DNA of 64,000 nt. Origin: Cohnella candidum. Lineage in GTDB: Bacteria; Bacillota; Bacilli; Paenibacillales; Paenibacillaceae. The position numbers and the translations under genes are program-made. The stretch spans positions 2,205,001 through 2,269,000 of the forward strand of contig NZ_CP033433.1 of the NCBI RefSeq assembly GCF_003713065.1, given 5' to 3'. The stretch's first letter is position 1, and each line of letters starts with the position of its first letter. Below the pieces are notes generated by a model. It saw only the letters and a program-made list of their open reading frames with translations. It was not told the DNA's origin and did not search any database. Of this stretch, positions 34,095 to 41,496 are shown piece by piece.

Positions 34095-34550
34095 TCAATC
34101 TTCGTCGCGGACGTAGATCTCCTGGAGCGGTTCGGAATGTCCCGCTTTAAGCATTCGGATTTCCAGCACGCCGTCTTCCATTCTCGCGATGGTGCGGGAC
34201 GGATTGATATCGCTCGGCAAAGGGATTTCTTCCGTATGATCGCCAAACTCGATCCTGAGCTTCCGGCTGTTGGCGAAAAACCTTACGCCCCTAAGCGAAG
34301 CCTCGGGCGGCCGGCATCGTACGAAAATGGAACGATGCGTTTCGAACAATTCGTAATCAAGCGAGCTTACCATCATCGGCGGAAGTCCTGCTTGCGTCAG
34401 CATCGCTTCCGGCATGTAGCTTTGGATCGCTTTTTGCACGAATTGGTCTAAACCCTTCAAATCGACTTCCTTCCCAATGAACGGCATTTGCTTGAACAAG
34501 CTTTTCTGGAATTGCTGCCAATCCCATCCTTGCTGCCGCCAGTCGTCCAT
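34095..34550 (-). CDS. Hsp20/alpha-crystallin-like protein in a GerP cluster
   Basis: 151 residues. An N-terminal helix region (WDWQQFQKSLFKQMPFIG) is followed by a beta-sandwich: YELFETHRSIFVRCRPP, RKLRIEFGDHTEEIPLPSDI and GVLEIRMLK, the last matching the IxI/V-type Hsp20 terminus. Divergent. AAAGG lies 11 bp before ATG 34550. Co-transcribed with GerP-like genes, so a spore-coat role is likely. Confidence 0.65.
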   Translation of the reverse strand: MDDWRQQGWDWQQFQKSLFKQMPFIGKEVDLKGLDQFVQKAIQSYMPEAMLTQAGLPPMMVSSLDYELFETHRSIFVRCRPPEASLRGVRFFANSRKLRIEFGDHTEEIPLPSDINPSRTIARMEDGVLEIRMLKAGHSEPLQEIYVRDED

Positions 34551-34585
34551 CCGGTTCACTGCCTTTCCCGTTATCCGCCTTTCCC

Positions 34586-34867
34586 TTACTTTATGTTTTG
34601 GCGATCCGAAATGATACCGCGCAGCCATTCCGGAACCTCCGGGTCCGACACGTTCAGCATATCCAGAAAATCGGAATCGTTCAGCAGGGATCGGATTCCG
34701 GCCACCAGATTGCGGTCGCCGCTGACCGATCCGAATCCTTGCGTCAATTTCTGATGGCTTTCGAACGCGGTCGGCCAATTGTTACCCAAATTGACGCAGG
34801 ACGCGTTCTCGACGGAACCGATGCGGATGGAACCGATCACGAACTGCGGAGACAAAAAAGAGGACAA
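34586..34867 (-). CDS. GerPA/GerPE-like spore protein
   Basis: About 93 residues with the GerPA-like IGSIRIGSVENASCVNLGNN and HQKLTQGFGSVSG elements plus a DSDFLDM turn. TTG 34867 has GGAGG 8 bp upstream; a GTG at 34876 overlaps the previous stop. Overlaps the GerPC-like gene, 35 bp before the Hsp20-like gene. Confidence 0.7.
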   Translation of the reverse strand: MSSFLSPQFVIGSIRIGSVENASCVNLGNNWPTAFESHQKLTQGFGSVSGDRNLVAGIRSLLNDSDFLDMLNVSDPEVPEWLRGIISDRQNIK

Positions 34868-34872
34868 GGCCG

Positions 34873-35277
34873 TCACCTCCGGTTATTCAGACGAAAACCC
34901 GACGGCGTCCGCTCAAGCCCCGGAAACTCCTGCGGGGAAACGTTCTCGCCGCCGGCTTCACCGGGCTTCCCCTTCTCGGCCGTACTTTTGACGCTGCCGC
35001 GTTCGGGAGCGGTTCTGGCGCCGAAATTGTTTCCCAAATTCAACGAACCGCTCAGCTGCTCGATGTCCAGAGCATCCAGCCGGAACTCCAGCTTTTCCAA
35101 TACCGGTTGATGGATGTGCACGTTTTCGATCGTCACTTGCGGGAATTTGCCGTTCAGCCGCTCCAGATTCTCCTCCAGCCGGTGAAACCGGACGTTCATT
35201 TCGCGGATCTGGGTTTTCAACTCTTGGACGAAAGCGTCCCTTTGATCCGGCGTTTTTCTTCGAAAAGGATTTCTCAC
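34873..35277 (-). CDS. GerPC-like coiled-coil spore protein
   Basis: About 134 residues. A coiled coil (VQELKTQIREMNVRFHRLEE and ENLERLN) is followed by VTIENVHIHQP and LEFRLDALDIEQLSGSLNLG, the hallmark of GerPC (EYKFDQLKVERLEGTLNIG in Bacillus). The C-terminal third is Pro/Gly/charged. GTG 35277 overlaps the previous stop as GTGA; ATG 35301 is an alternative. Confidence 0.75.
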   Translation of the reverse strand: MRNPFRRKTPDQRDAFVQELKTQIREMNVRFHRLEENLERLNGKFPQVTIENVHIHQPVLEKLEFRLDALDIEQLSGSLNLGNNFGARTAPERGSVKSTAEKGKPGEAGGENVSPQEFPGLERTPSGFRLNNRR

Positions 35278-35498
35278 CGTATCGTCTTCTTCCCGTGCCA
35301 TTCCATGTCCGTTTCGTCAAGATCGTCCAGCACATTCACGATCCCCATAACGCTGCACTGCTGGCCGTTCACCGTGCCGAAGGCCTGGTTTTGCTTGGAT
35401 GTATGCGAATATTTCGCGAGCTTATTGCTCCCGGCATAAATGCCCGAAGATGACGAAACCGTTCCGACGCGAAGCTCTCCGAACCATATTTCCGCCAT
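35274..35498 (-). CDS. GerPA/GerPF-like spore protein
   Basis: 74 residues: FGELRVGTVSSSSGIYAGSN, HTSKQNQAFGTVNGQQC and a LDDLDETDME turn. AAGGAAG lies 7 bp before ATG 35498. Follows the Hsp20 gene by 32 bp, so it is second in the operon and coupled to the GerPC-like gene. Confidence 0.75.
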   Translation of the reverse strand: MAEIWFGELRVGTVSSSSGIYAGSNKLAKYSHTSKQNQAFGTVNGQQCSVMGIVNVLDDLDETDMEWHGKKTIR

Positions 35499-35530
35499 AG
35501 TCCCGCTTCCTTTCAGACACATTCCGTTTC

Positions 35531-35959
35531 CTAAAATTCCACGTTGATTTTGGTTTGTTCCGCGGGCTCCCGCAATGGAAGCTCAATGACGAGCAGCCCT
35601 CTGGAATATTTCGCTCGGATGGCATCCGGCGACACCGGTTTGGGCAATGCCAGCGCTCTTCTGAACGGACCGAAAAACCGTTCCCGCTGAAGGATCCGAT
35701 TCTCCGTCACCGGATAGGGACAAGGGAGCTCTCCTTCCAGTTCGAGCGTCTGCCCTTCCAATCGGATGCCGATTTGATCCGCGGATAGAAGGCCCGGCAG
35801 TTCGGCAAGCACGAACACGGCCGTCGTGTCGTGGTAGACATCGACGCGCGGGCCCGGAACCGGAATAAGCCCGCTGATCTCCTGCCAGAAATCTTCGCCG
35901 AGCACTTGGCTGGCCTGGCTGTAAAACTCTTTCGGCAGACGCGTCCTCTCCTGGTCCAT
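35531..35959 (-). CDS. Hsp20/alpha-crystallin family protein
   Basis: 142 residues. The alpha-crystallin domain spans about 35-140 (RVDVYHDTTAVFVLAELPGL, LELEGELPCPY, RFFGPFRRALALPKPV, GLLVIELPL). First gene of the GerP cluster, in line with small heat-shock proteins found in spore coats. GGGGG lies 8 bp before the ATG. Confidence 0.8.
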   Translation of the reverse strand: MDQERTRLPKEFYSQASQVLGEDFWQEISGLIPVPGPRVDVYHDTTAVFVLAELPGLLSADQIGIRLEGQTLELEGELPCPYPVTENRILQRERFFGPFRRALALPKPVSPDAIRAKYSRGLLVIELPLREPAEQTKINVEF

Positions 35960-36013
35960 GGTCGCATCCCCCAGTCTTCATGTCCCGTGTTAAAGCTTAC
36001 TCGGCACCCTCGT

Positions 36014-36628
36014 TCAATATGAGTAGTTCAACACGCCGGCGCGCCCGACGTCCGCCTCGCCGCGGATGACGAAATCGAACTCCCCGATTTCCGGTTCCTT
36101 CGACCACGAGTCGGTCTCGATGCCCAGCCAATGGAACCTTCCCAGGAATTTCTCCTTGCTCGTTTCCCCGGCGGCCAGCATTTTGGCGACTTTCTCCGCG
36201 CCGTTTTTGCCGTATACCCCGTGCAGCGGAATCGGCTCATGCCGAAGTAACGGAATGACGGCTTCGCTTTTTTCCGTGCGGCTGCCGACCAATCGCCGGG
36301 CCAGCTCCGCGGACAGAAACGGCATGTCGCTTCCCGCGATCCATACGAGTGGATGGCGGGCGAGATGCAAGGCGGCATGGATGCCTCCGACCGGTCCGCA
36401 ATCCATAAAATAATCGGTAATGAGCCGAACCGAGGGATCGAGATGGTCAATCAGGAGTTTGGGTTTGTCGGTGACGACGATGATTTCCGAACAAATTTCC
36501 CTCATGACGCGGATTTGGCGGTCGATGAGCGTTTCATCTCCCAGCTTCAGCAGCGCCTTCGGTATGCCTGACAATTTCGAATGGGGGCCTCCGCACAAGA
36601 GAGCTCCGGTTACGGTCGCTTCGCTCAT
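36014..36628 (-). CDS. mobA: Molybdenum cofactor guanylyltransferase
   Basis: 204 residues. GTP-binding LLCGGPHSKLSGIPKALL is a MobA P-loop (usual GGxSxRMGxxKxxL, here PHSKLSG-IPK), with DCGPVGGIHAAL and the metal Asp in AGSDMPFLS. Adds GMP to molybdopterin. GGAGGG lies 9 bp before ATG 36628. Follows uspA by 32 bp, so it is probably in the same transcript and possibly under Fnr control. Confidence 0.87.
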   Translation of the reverse strand: MSEATVTGALLCGGPHSKLSGIPKALLKLGDETLIDRQIRVMREICSEIIVVTDKPKLLIDHLDPSVRLITDYFMDCGPVGGIHAALHLARHPLVWIAGSDMPFLSAELARRLVGSRTEKSEAVIPLLRHEPIPLHGVYGKNGAEKVAKMLAAGETSKEKFLGRFHWLGIETDSWSKEPEIGEFDFVIRGEADVGRAGVLNYSY

Positions 36629-36660
36629 GTCGGTTTTCCCTCCTTTCTTAGACGTACGCC

Positions 36661-37092
36661 TTATTTGACCACCAGTACCGGAATACGTGCATGTTGGACG
36701 ACGTGATGGCTTACGCTGCCGAGCATCCATTCCTTGAAGGCTCCGAGTCCCCTGCTGCCCATCACGATGAGATCGCAGTTTCGATCCGCTGCGGTTTCGA
36801 GGATCACGGTCGCGGGATACCCGGTGACCACGATGATTTCGGCGTAAGACAGCACCGAAATCCTCTCGCTTGCCTTCTGGATCAAGGCGTCTTCGTATTC
36901 CCTCAGCTTTTCTTGGTAGTCGCCCGGGATGATGCCGACGAATCCTTCGAAAGACAAGGCCGAACGATACAGAACATGGACCACCGTCAGCTTGCTGCCC
37001 ATATTTCTCTCCGTCAGTTCGACGGCTTGCTTTAACGCTTTATCCGCCGCTTCCGAACCGTCATAAGCAACCAGAATGTGATGATAAATCAT
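36661..37092 (-). CDS. Universal stress protein, UspA family, second copy
   Basis: 143 residues with the ATP-binding signature GSRGLGAFKEWMLGSVSHHV and an AYDGSEAADKAL start. Paralogue of the gene at 9716. GGGAGG lies 7 bp before the ATG. It lies downstream of doxX beyond a hairpin and upstream of mobA. Confidence 0.9.
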   Translation of the reverse strand: MIYHHILVAYDGSEAADKALKQAVELTERNMGSKLTVVHVLYRSALSFEGFVGIIPGDYQEKLREYEDALIQKASERISVLSYAEIIVVTGYPATVILETAADRNCDLIVMGSRGLGAFKEWMLGSVSHHVVQHARIPVLVVK

Positions 37093-37130
37093 AAAAGTTC
37101 CTCCCTTGTATTGTTGGCTTGCGCAGAATT

Positions 37131-37156
37131 GGAAAAGCCGTCCGTTCGGACGGCCT
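37131..37156 (-). terminator. Terminator/attenuator after doxX
   Basis: GCCGTCC-gaac-GGACGGC followed by TTTT on the minus strand. The short T-tract may let some transcription through into uspA-mobA. Confidence 0.65.
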
Positions 37157-37174
37157 TCCTCCATCGCTGCTGCG

Positions 37175-37717
37175 TTAGTGAGGCAAGGCTTTGCCGATGC
37201 CGCCGTTACCGGTTTTGTCTTTCCGGTGTGTCAGCTTCGCCCACACTTTGCCAAGATGCGGGAACACGTACCCGTCAAGTCCGAAGCGTCCGGCGTTGGC
37301 GCCTGCAGTGAAGATGATCACGCCCAGGACCAGCAGCCACGGGTTCACGCTGACCGTGCCGGCGAAGAGGAACAGGAAGTTCAGCATCATGCCGAAGAAT
37401 GCGGCCGTCAGCGTCAGCCCGCCGACGATGAGCCCGACGCCGATCAGGAATTCTCCCAGCGGGATCATGAAGTTGATCAACTTCACGTTCGGCAGAGCGA
37501 AGTGCTGGATGAAGTAGGTGTAGTTCGGGAACAACACCTCTTGCGTCGCCCTGTCGGCGACCGGCTTGGCGATCGCGCCTTTCAGGAAGGCCGCGGCGTC
37601 GAAGTCGCTTGTCAACTTCTCCCAGCCGTGATGCATCCATTCCCATCCGACGTATAATCTCAGCAGCGTAATCGCGACGGCCGCCCACACGTTTTCTTTG
37701 AAAAATTTCATGACCAT
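37175..37717 (-). CDS. DoxX family membrane protein
   Basis: 180 residues with four or five hydrophobic helices. LLRLYVGWEWMHHGWEKL is the DoxX N-terminal signature, followed by FMIPLGEFLIGVGLIVGGL and the long GMMLNFLFLFAGTVSVNPW helix. The role is unclear: related proteins act in thiosulfate-quinone or radical-detox systems. ATG 37717 has GGGGAG 9 bp ahead. A perfect Fnr box lies at -41.5 of its promoter. Confidence 0.85.
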   Translation of the reverse strand: MVMKFFKENVWAAVAITLLRLYVGWEWMHHGWEKLTSDFDAAAFLKGAIAKPVADRATQEVLFPNYTYFIQHFALPNVKLINFMIPLGEFLIGVGLIVGGLTLTAAFFGMMLNFLFLFAGTVSVNPWLLVLGVIIFTAGANAGRFGLDGYVFPHLGKVWAKLTHRKDKTGNGGIGKALPH

Positions 37718-37764
37718 GATGGTCATCTCCCCTCGGGGTTTCGTTTGGTTTTCCTTACAACCCC

Positions 37765-37807
37765 ATTATGGAGGAGAGCGCGGTTTCTGAATGTGAAGTT
37801 GATCACA
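37765..37807 (-). promoter_or_regulatory. Class II Fnr-dependent promoter of doxX
   Basis: Fnr box TGTGA-AGTTGA-TCACA at 37792-37807 (palindrome centre 37799.5) and -10 CATAAT at 37765-37770 (centre 37767.5) on the minus strand. The 32-bp distance puts the box at -41.5, the class II Fnr/Crp position; no -35 is visible, as expected. Confidence 0.8.
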
Positions 37808-37869
37808 TGACGCGTAAAATCACGCAAACCCGCTCGAAAGTTTGACCAAACGAGCTACAGACGATGGTT

Positions 37870-38060
37870 ATGAACTGGAATTTCTGCAGTATAATTCGTT
37901 GTTTCCGACACTTTATAGCCCGTAGACTGGATTAGCTGCAGTTCGTTGGACCGATTTATCGCCGATCCTCGATTTTGCGTGAATAAACTGGAGATTTTCC
38001 AGTTCATAACGAAGTATGCTTCGGTATCCTTCGATAGAATGGAGCTTTTCCAGTCCACGA
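37870..38060. repeat. Composite palindrome element, copy C (four units)
   Basis: Units have cores at 37876, 37928, 37989 and 38040, spacings 52, 61 and 51. Arms read ACTGGA..TCCAGT, not AGTGGGA..TCCCACT, so both sides changed together. The rest of 37808-38176 holds no gene; the last part is the leader of the secreted protein gene. Confidence 0.75.
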
Positions 38061-38176
38061 AAACGAAATGGCGGAACCGGGATAAGCCCCGGTACCGCCC
38101 CTCAACCCTCTCTTGTAAGAGAGCAAGAGAGAATTATATAATAGGCTCCACAACTAAGAGTGGAGTGATATGGAAC

Positions 38177-39346
38177 ATGAAGAAGTTTTTTCTTTTCTTG
38201 ATGTTGGCAGGCTGCTTGATCGGCGCCATGCCGGCAGCAACGCAAGCAGCCGATGCGCCGGCTGGCGGAAGCATTTCCGGTGACTCGCTGCAATTGAAGG
38301 TCGCGTACAACCGCGCCACGACGGATACGATCATTTCCATTGCCGCCGACGATAAGGGAACGATCATGATCACGACGTTCGATTACTTGAACGTGACCCG
38401 CGATTGGGGCAAAAGCTGGGTGACTTACCGCCTTCCGTCGGACGAGATGTACGGCGTTCATTACGTCAAAGGGAAATTTTATTTGGCCTCCGTTCACGTC
38501 AGCCAACCCGATTCCGCCGTTCACGCGTACATGTCCGTCGATGGCAAGTCGTGGGTCCCTTTCAACCTGAATGACGACGAAGGCCGGCCTCGCACGATCT
38601 CAAACGTCCAATACGTCAACGGACAATACCTCCTGCTCACCCGGCAATTCGGGACCGGCACGACGTTGTTCACGTCCTCCAACGGAACGGAATGGAATGA
38701 AACGGCCGCGCTTCCGTCGGATATCGACTTCATTACTTGGAATGGCAAGGTTTATTCGGCATTCGGAGGCGGGTACACGTTTTACGGCAAGCCAAAGACC
38801 CTCTCTAAAAATCAATTTATCGTGGATGCAGGCCGCCAAAATCGCTATGCCGAGATGATCGTCTATCGTTCCGGCGACCTTCGCGGCTGGGCGCTTCAGT
38901 CCGGGGCAGTTAAAGCTACTTTGAACTATACGTTTGCTGTCAACGATGTCCCTTCGGCAGATTACCGTTACCAACCCGAGCAGCAGGTCTCCAATGGCGT
39001 CATTACTTTGTTCGACGCATACGGCAACCGGTTAACCTCTAAGGATGGCACGACATTCAAGCTTACAAGCATGAAGAAAACGCTGAACACGACCTACGAC
39101 CGTTCTCCGATGTTCAAGATCGGCAAGAACTACATGATTTTTACGAAATACTGGTATAGTTCGGGCGTAGTTCGCTCTAAAGTTCTCACCTCAACGGACG
39201 GAATCAAGTGGAAAACGACCAATCTGGATAAATCCCTTCCGAACGGGATGTATGTCATGCAAGCCGGATCGAAGCTCATCGGACATGGAGACGACCATAA
39301 AGTCACGATCTCGAACGACGGCTTTCACTGGACGAGAATTCGGTGA
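38177..39346 (+). CDS. Secreted beta-propeller-like protein (BNR-type repeats)
   Basis: 389 residues. Signal peptide MKKFFLFLMLAGCLIGAMP with AQA-like cleavage near ATQAADA. The mature part has repeated S/T-x-D-G-x-x-W elements (TRDWGKSWVTY, SVDGKSWVPF, SSNGTEWNET, STDGIKWKTT, SNDGFHWTRI), as in BNR/sialidase-like propellers. No catalytic residues seen. GGAG is 11 bp before the ATG. Role at the cell surface unknown. Confidence 0.75.
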   Translation: MKKFFLFLMLAGCLIGAMPAATQAADAPAGGSISGDSLQLKVAYNRATTDTIISIAADDKGTIMITTFDYLNVTRDWGKSWVTYRLPSDEMYGVHYVKGKFYLASVHVSQPDSAVHAYMSVDGKSWVPFNLNDDEGRPRTISNVQYVNGQYLLLTRQFGTGTTLFTSSNGTEWNETAALPSDIDFITWNGKVYSAFGGGYTFYGKPKTLSKNQFIVDAGRQNRYAEMIVYRSGDLRGWALQSGAVKATLNYTFAVNDVPSADYRYQPEQQVSNGVITLFDAYGNRLTSKDGTTFKLTSMKKTLNTTYDRSPMFKIGKNYMIFTKYWYSSGVVRSKVLTSTDGIKWKTTNLDKSLPNGMYVMQAGSKLIGHGDDHKVTISNDGFHWTRIR

Positions 39347-39360
39347 GTCGGCTCGTGAAT

Positions 39361-39394
39361 AAGAAGAGCGTCCCTGGTGAGGGACGCTCTTCTT
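39361..39394. terminator. Convergent hairpin between the propeller gene and hcp
   Basis: A perfect 15-bp stem with a 4-nt loop; T-tracts are poor on both sides, so termination strength is uncertain. Confidence 0.6.
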
Positions 39395-39402
39395 GTATCA
39401 GT

Positions 39403-40695
39403 TCAGTGGATTCCGAGCATCTCAGCCATGTCGGTTTGCGCATCTCCGATGAGCTTCAATCCGAATTTTTCGACCAACACGTCCATCACGCCTTGAGAGA
39501 TAAACTTCGGCGCCTTGGGCCCAATGCGGATGTCTTGGATCCCTAAGCTGAACAGTCCGAGCAAGATCGCGACGGCCTTCTGCTCAAACCAGGAAAGGAC
39601 GATGCTGACCGGCAGCTCGTTGACGCTGCAGCCGAAGGCGTCTGCGAGGGCAAGGGCGATTTTGACGGTCGACCCGGAATTGTTGCATTGGCCAAGATCG
39701 ATATAACGCGGGATTCCGGTGTCCGCAACCGTTCCGTAATCCACGTCGTTGAACCGGAACTTGCCGCAGCTCGTCGTGAGAATGACGGTATCGTTCGGCA
39801 GCGAAGTCGCCAGCTCCCGGTAATAGTTCCCGCCGGTGCCCGGAGCGTCGCAACCTGCAATGACGAAGAACCGCTTAATTTTACCGGCCTTCACGGCATC
39901 GATGATTTCCGGAGCCAGGCCGATGACCGTCTCATGGTGATAGCCGGTTGTCAGCACCTGATCCGATTCAATGTCGGCGGCAGGCAGGGACAAGGCTCGA
40001 TCGATCAGCGGGGTGAAGTCCTCTCCGACGATCTTCGTTACTCCTTCCAGACCGGCAACTTCATAGGAGAAGAAGCGGTCCGCATAGGAACCCTTGATCG
40101 GCATGACGCAATTGGTCGTTGCCAAAATCGCGCCTGGGAATTTCTCGAACAAACGCCGCTGATCGTACCAGGCCTTGCCGATGTTCCCCTTCAGGTTGGC
40201 GTATTTTTTCAATTCCGGATAGCCGTGAGCGGGGAGCATCTCGGAGTGCGTATAAATGTTGATCCCCTTGCCCTCCGTCTGCTTCAACAGTTCCTCGAGG
40301 GCGTACAAATTGTGTCCCGTGACGACGATGGCTTTGCCTTCGATTTTGTTTTGGGATACCTTGACCGGCTGCGGGATGCCGAAATGTTCCGTATGTGCGC
40401 GATCCAACGCATCCATGATGCGGACAGCCGCTCCCCCGACTTTCATCGCCATGTCGAGATGTTCCTGCAAATTGAAGTTGGAGTTGGTCAGCGTCAAATA
40501 CAGCGCCTCTTGCGTGACCCGATCCACCTCAGGATCCGAGTAACCGAGTTGTCTCGCATGCGTCGCGTAAGCCGCGATCCCCTTGAGCGCAAAGATAGTC
40601 GTATCCTGCAGACTCGCGATCGTCTCATCCTTCCCGCATACCCCGATAACCTTGCAGCCTCCGGAAGGCGTTTGTTCACATTGATGGCAAAACAT
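39403..40695 (-). CDS. hcp: Hybrid cluster protein (hydroxylamine reductase)
   Basis: 430 residues. The N-terminal CHQCEQTPSGGCKVIGVC has C-x2-C-x7-C-x5-C, the class that binds [4Fe-4S] rather than [2Fe-2S]. Ligands for the hybrid cluster appear as Glu/Cys in the later GHNLYALEELL, NCVMPI, IAGCDAPGTGGNYY and LGQCNNSGS. Shorter than the ~550-residue classical form. Protects against NO or hydroxylamine under anoxia. GGAGG is 9 bp before the ATG. Confidence 0.92.
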   Translation of the reverse strand: MFCHQCEQTPSGGCKVIGVCGKDETIASLQDTTIFALKGIAAYATHARQLGYSDPEVDRVTQEALYLTLTNSNFNLQEHLDMAMKVGGAAVRIMDALDRAHTEHFGIPQPVKVSQNKIEGKAIVVTGHNLYALEELLKQTEGKGINIYTHSEMLPAHGYPELKKYANLKGNIGKAWYDQRRLFEKFPGAILATTNCVMPIKGSYADRFFSYEVAGLEGVTKIVGEDFTPLIDRALSLPAADIESDQVLTTGYHHETVIGLAPEIIDAVKAGKIKRFFVIAGCDAPGTGGNYYRELATSLPNDTVILTTSCGKFRFNDVDYGTVADTGIPRYIDLGQCNNSGSTVKIALALADAFGCSVNELPVSIVLSWFEQKAVAILLGLFSLGIQDIRIGPKAPKFISQGVMDVLVEKFGLKLIGDAQTDMAEMLGIH

Positions 40696-40730
40696 TTTTA
40701 TCTACCTCCATTACACTAGTCATGTCGCTT

Positions 40731-40773
40731 AGTGTAACGGCAGGCATGGACTCAACCCGTGATAAAAATCACA
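40731..40773 (-). promoter_or_regulatory. Class II Fnr-dependent promoter of hcp
   Basis: CGTGA-TAAAAA-TCACA at 40758-40773 (one mismatch to TGTGA) and -10 TACACT at 40731-40736 on the minus strand. The distance is again 32 bp, so the box lies at -41.5. Confidence 0.8.
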
Positions 40774-40790
40774 CTTCACAAAAAAGACGT

Positions 40791-40796
40791 TATAAT
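40791..40796 (+). promoter_or_regulatory. -10 element of the NmrA-like gene
   Basis: TATAAT, 31 bp before the ATG at 40827. The hcp Fnr box overlaps the -35 position, so Fnr could shut this gene off while turning hcp on. Confidence 0.5.
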
Positions 40797-40826
40797 AGCT
40801 TTGATTCACCCAAGGAGGCACGTTCT

Positions 40827-41447
40827 ATGAATCTATTAATTTTAGGCGCAACCGGACGAGTTGGAAGTCAAATCGTTACGCATGCCCTGCATGACGGACA
40901 TCAGGTGACTGTATTGGTTCGCACACCGGAAAAGATTCAAATCAACAATGAAAATTTATCTATTTTACAGGGCAATGTTTTAAATAAAAACGATATCGTC
41001 CGCGCCATGCATGGGATTGATGTCGTGATTAGCGCGCTCAATACGGATGGGACAACCACGCTAACGGAAAGCATGCCGTTCATCATCGAAGCCATGGAAC
41101 ACGATGGTATACAACGAATCATAACGATAGGGACTGCAGGCATTCTGCAAAGCAGAACAACCCCAGATTCCCTGCGTTATCAGTCCAGTGAATCCAAGCG
41201 CAAATCCGTCCGTGCAGCGCTCGAACATCATAAAGTTTACGATCTGCTTAACCAATCGACACTGGATTGGACCATTGTCTGTCCTACGTATTTGCCTGAC
41301 GGAGAAAGAATAGGCAAATACCGCGTAGAACGTGATTTCTTGCCTGAGGGCGGAGTTGAAATCTCCGTTTCGGATACTGCGGAGTTTACATATAACCAGA
41401 TAAAAACGAGCGATTATATAAAGTCACGCGTAGGTATCGCCTACTAA
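40827..41447 (+). CDS. NAD(P)-binding SDR/NmrA-like oxidoreductase
   Basis: 206 residues. Rossmann GATGRVGSQIVTHAL, VLVRTPEKI for NADP preference, and a later TIGTAGILQ then CPTYLPDGER. No YxxxK found, as in atypical SDR (NmrA, YwnB, YhfK-like) proteins. AAGGAGG lies 8 bp before ATG 40827. Divergent from hcp and shares the Fnr box region. Confidence 0.83.
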   Translation: MNLLILGATGRVGSQIVTHALHDGHQVTVLVRTPEKIQINNENLSILQGNVLNKNDIVRAMHGIDVVISALNTDGTTTLTESMPFIIEAMEHDGIQRIITIGTAGILQSRTTPDSLRYQSSESKRKSVRAALEHHKVYDLLNQSTLDWTIVCPTYLPDGERIGKYRVERDFLPEGGVEISVSDTAEFTYNQIKTSDYIKSRVGIAY

Positions 41448-41496
41448 TAGATGGGAAAAGAGCGGAAATCATTCTCCGCCCTTCGCTCCATACTCC

